Shown here piece after piece: positions 62,057-64,000 of a stretch of DNA of 64,000 nt. Origin of the DNA: Desulfovibrio litoralis DSM 11393 (GTDB lineage: Bacteria; Desulfobacterota; Desulfovibrionia; Desulfovibrionales; Desulfovibrionaceae); the NCBI RefSeq assembly GCF_900143255.1, contig NZ_FRDI01000003.1, positions 422,641 through 486,640 on the forward strand, given 5' to 3'. Under the pieces are notes generated by a model that saw nothing but the letters and a program-made list of their open reading frames with translations, ran no database searches and was not told where the DNA came from. Within the stretch, counting starts at the first letter, position 1. The number at the start of each line of letters is the position of its first letter. Position numbers and translations under genes: made by a program.

Positions 62057-62694
62057 TTTTTACTACCTCTTAGAGAGAACTTGGCGAATATTTAAGCTAA
62101 AACGCTTAAACAGTTAATATTTATACATATACAACACAAAATATATGTTATTAAGATAAATATAAACCTTTCAACCATGACCCTAAGGAATTAAGAGTTG
62201 ATTAAGGAATTATTAATTTGCACAAACAAAAAAACCTAAAGGAATAATAAAACTCCTTAATTTTTAAGTAGATACTTTGTACAAAAGCCATTTATAAAGC
62301 CGACATAACAATAAAACATTATTCCTGTCGACTTATAATAATAAGTAAAATGGGGATTACAAATAAACTAAAGCCAAGACTTTTGTCAAGCTTTTTTTAC
62401 ACAAACTAAAAACACTTAGAATTGCAATTTTTCAGCAACAGGTTTAAATAAAAAGTATACACTATTATTAAAATTTTGCCAAGTTTTTATTTTTTTTGAA
62501 TGAGAGCAATTAAAATATTTACTTTTATCTTTATTTTTACTAAAACGACAACAAAGCTCTTGATAGTTGGTCTGTTTATTGCATCAAACACAAAAGCATA
62601 AAAAAAGCGACAAAATAATGGCATTCTGATAAAGTATATTATAAGAAAATAATGCCCTTAAATATATGACTTATATGAATCACAGGAAGCAACA
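62057..62694. other. Intergenic region between rpsL and fliM, 638 bp
   Basis: A long, very AT-rich gap between divergent genes. On the minus strand a TTGACA at 62389-62384 and a TATTTG at 62365-62360 (18-base spacer) is a possible str promoter. No ORF with a ribosome-binding site, tRNA or strong hairpin is visible elsewhere. It does not hold the rpoC end seen in many str loci. Confidence 0.5.
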
Positions 62695-63678
62695 ATGAAT
62701 AAGATTTTGGCACAAGATGAAGTAGACGCTCTTTTAAGGGGGCTTTCCGGCGGTGAGGTCGAGACAAACGGCGATCCCGCAATGGCAGACGATATGGGCT
62801 ATGTCTCTTTTGACCTTGCCAACCAAGACCGAATAATCCGCGGACGCATGCCCGTTCTTGAAATTGTCAACGATCGTTTCGCTCGCCTTTGTACTACTGC
62901 CCTATCAAACTCGGTTAGAAAAAGAGTCGAGTTAAACCCGATCTCTATCGATATGACAAAATTTGGCGAATTTATGCGCTCCCTTCCTGTTCCGACCAGT
63001 ATTAACATCTTTAAAATGGAACCGCTTCGTGGAAACGCAATTATAGTTGTTGATGCCAGACTCGTCTTTGCCCTTGTTGAAAACTTTTTTGGCGGTCAAG
63101 GTAGTCAACCTAAAATAGAAGGACGAGAATTTACCCGTATAGAACAAGCCATAGTTGATAAAGTCGTTAAAATCGCTTTGGACAATATGGAAGAATCTTG
63201 GCGCCCTGTGCATGATGTCAATCTTGAACTTGTACGTTCTGAGATTAACCCACAGTTTGCGGCGATTGTTCCACCGAGTGATGTTGTTGTTGTTATTACC
63301 TTTGAGGTCGAACTTGAAACAGCTATCGGCTCTCTGATTATCTGCCTTCCTTACGCAACAATAGAACCTATTCGTTCAAAACTCCACGCCAGCTTCCAAA
63401 CCGAACGCTTAGAAGTTGACCATACTTGGGTTTCTCGCTTAAGAGAACGTATTATGGAAACAAGCGTTGAGCTTAAAGTAAATTTTGGAAAAACCCAAAT
63501 TACCGGAAATCAACTTATGCGTCTTAAAGTTGGCGATGTCATTTTATTGGACACAGACACAGATTCTCTTTTTGACGTTACTGTTGCCAATGTCTTAAAA
63601 TATCAGGCAATCTCCGGAACGGTAAAAGGCAACAAAGCTATACAAATTATTCGAGAAGAAGAACCGAAATATACTTAA
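62695..63678 (+). CDS. fliM: Flagellar motor switch protein FliM
   Basis: 327 residues, C-ring protein that binds CheY-P and, with FliG and FliN, sets the rotation direction. The N-terminal CheY-binding segment reads ILAQDEVDALLRGLSGG (about 4-20); the middle domain has GRMPVLEIVNDRFARL and MEPLRGNAIIVVDARLVFALVENFFGG; the C-terminal SpoA domain has VNFGKTQITGNQLMRLKVGDVILLD. It lies alone, with no fliN or fliL next to it in the window. The start is preceded by CAGGAAG. Confidence 0.97.
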   Translation: MNKILAQDEVDALLRGLSGGEVETNGDPAMADDMGYVSFDLANQDRIIRGRMPVLEIVNDRFARLCTTALSNSVRKRVELNPISIDMTKFGEFMRSLPVPTSINIFKMEPLRGNAIIVVDARLVFALVENFFGGQGSQPKIEGREFTRIEQAIVDKVVKIALDNMEESWRPVHDVNLELVRSEINPQFAAIVPPSDVVVVITFEVELETAIGSLIICLPYATIEPIRSKLHASFQTERLEVDHTWVSRLRERIMETSVELKVNFGKTQITGNQLMRLKVGDVILLDTDTDSLFDVTVANVLKYQAISGTVKGNKAIQIIREEEPKYT

Positions 63679-63680
63679 TT

Positions 63681-63737
63681 GAGACTATTACACAATAGCC
63701 TCTAAGTGGCTTTTGTTAGAAAGACACTCCAAAAACT
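63681..63737 (+). repeat. Interspersed repeat, copy 4a
   Basis: GAGACTATTACACAATAGCC, TCTAAGTGGCTTTTGTTAGA, AAGACACTCCAAAAA; reverse complement matches the element at 28980-29040. It begins within 3 bases of the fliM stop. Confidence 0.7.
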
Positions 63738-63784
63738 ACGAATAAGGAAATTTTAATTTTCCTGTAAAATGAGTTGTTTTGGTC

Positions 63785-63861
63785 ACTTAAGACATTTTAT
63801 GCCATGTTCATACAGAGCATAGAACGATGATAAAAGCACGCAAAACGGAGTTTTGCAATGG
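63785..63861 (+). repeat. Interspersed palindromic repeat, copy 4b
   Basis: ACTTAAGACATTTTATGCCA, TGTTCATACAGAGCATAGAA, CGATGATAAAAGCACGCAAA, then a GCAAAACGGAGTTTTGC hairpin. It matches copies at 10918 (reverse) and 16729 (same strand). Confidence 0.7.
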
Positions 63862-63889
63862 TCTTTATCAAGATACAAATCAAAATGAC

Positions 63890-63938
63890 AAAAGCCCTAT
63901 TGTATAAAAAAATATTTATATACAATAGAGCTTTTTTT
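63890..63938. terminator. Terminator between fliM and the last gene
   Basis: AAGCCCTATTGTATA and TATACAATAGAGCTT form a stem of about 14 bp (with one mismatch) followed by a T run on the plus strand. Confidence 0.75.
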
Positions 63939-63954
63939 CTTATTCAAAGACGAG

Positions 63955-64000
63955 TTAAGCTAAAGCTTTTTTAGCAGCCTCAAGAGCGGCATTAAAGTTA
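63955..64000 (-). CDS. Unidentified gene, last 14 codons and stop
   Basis: Read on the minus strand the edge gives NFNAALEAAKKALA and TAA. The Ala/Lys-rich end is too short to identify; it is clearly the end of a helical C-terminus. The gene continues to the right of the window. Confidence 0.6.
   Translation of the reverse strand, partial: NFNAALEAAKKALA

Noticed and set aside
62560-62660. Sigma-28 promoter for fliM
   Set aside because: A CTGATAA resembling the -10 is present, but no TAAA lies at the required distance.

Overview
The window is AT-rich bacterial DNA from a motile, Gram-negative anaerobe. The best fit is a Desulfovibrio relative (Desulfovibrionaceae, Desulfobacterota). This is inferred from the mix of SelB, sigma-54, a flagellar hook gene with a sigma-54-type promoter, HD-GYP and HDOD proteins, a CgeB-like glycosyltransferase, a cysteine-containing PAS chemoreceptor, and a tripartite tricarboxylate transporter cluster with a cysteine desulfidase. 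No single sequence proves the genus.

Layout. 0-4 kb: the 5' part of an aconitase-type dehydratase, three tandem exported MORN/YwqK-repeat proteins and an M48 lipoprotein peptidase, all on the minus strand. 4-11 kb: flgE, followed by two extra tandem copies of its 3' end, then selB, a BepA-like peptidase with TPRs, and pal. 11-17 kb (minus): a CHASE2-adenylate/guanylate cyclase, an MBL-GAF-HD-GYP fusion and a glycosyltransferase. 17-23 kb: a plus-strand housekeeping run yicC-remA-gmk-pyrF-TPR-HDOD-recJ. 23-30.5 kb: a chemoreceptor, argG, tatA, an exported protein, tRNA-Leu(CAG) and rpoN. 30.5-44.2 kb: an accessory region of ankyrin proteins, lipoproteins, three mosaic membrane paralogues, two single-span paralogues, tRNA-Thr(CGU), and several small membrane proteins with truncated paralogues; a ZIP transporter sits inside it. 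44-54.7 kb: an RpiR regulator divergent from a catabolic cluster tctC-tctB-tctA, an MmgE/PrpD protein, two fumarase/ASL-superfamily lyases and a CyuA-type desulfidase/dehydratase. 54.7-58.7 kb: a YiiX-like hydrolase and unknown exported proteins. 58.8-62 kb (minus): the str operon rpsL-rpsG-fusA. 62.7-63.7 kb: fliM, then the last codons of an unidentified minus-strand gene.

Two things stand out. First, the 44-54.7 kb cluster reads as a complete route: uptake of a di/tricarboxylate, epimerisation, beta-elimination with release of fumarate, then desulfidation or deamination of the amino acid released. S-(2-succino)cysteine or a related N- or S-succinyl amino acid is a plausible substrate. Second, at four places (flgE/selB, lyase/cyuA, cyuA/yiiX-like, and the ankyrin genes) a segment of about 270-290 bp spanning a gene boundary has been tandemly copied. 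It carries along gene tails, terminators, ribosome-binding sites and start codons, and the copies have since diverged. In the flgE copies nearly all the coding differences are synonymous. The many tandem paralogues in the accessory region suggest the same genome-wide habit of local duplication.
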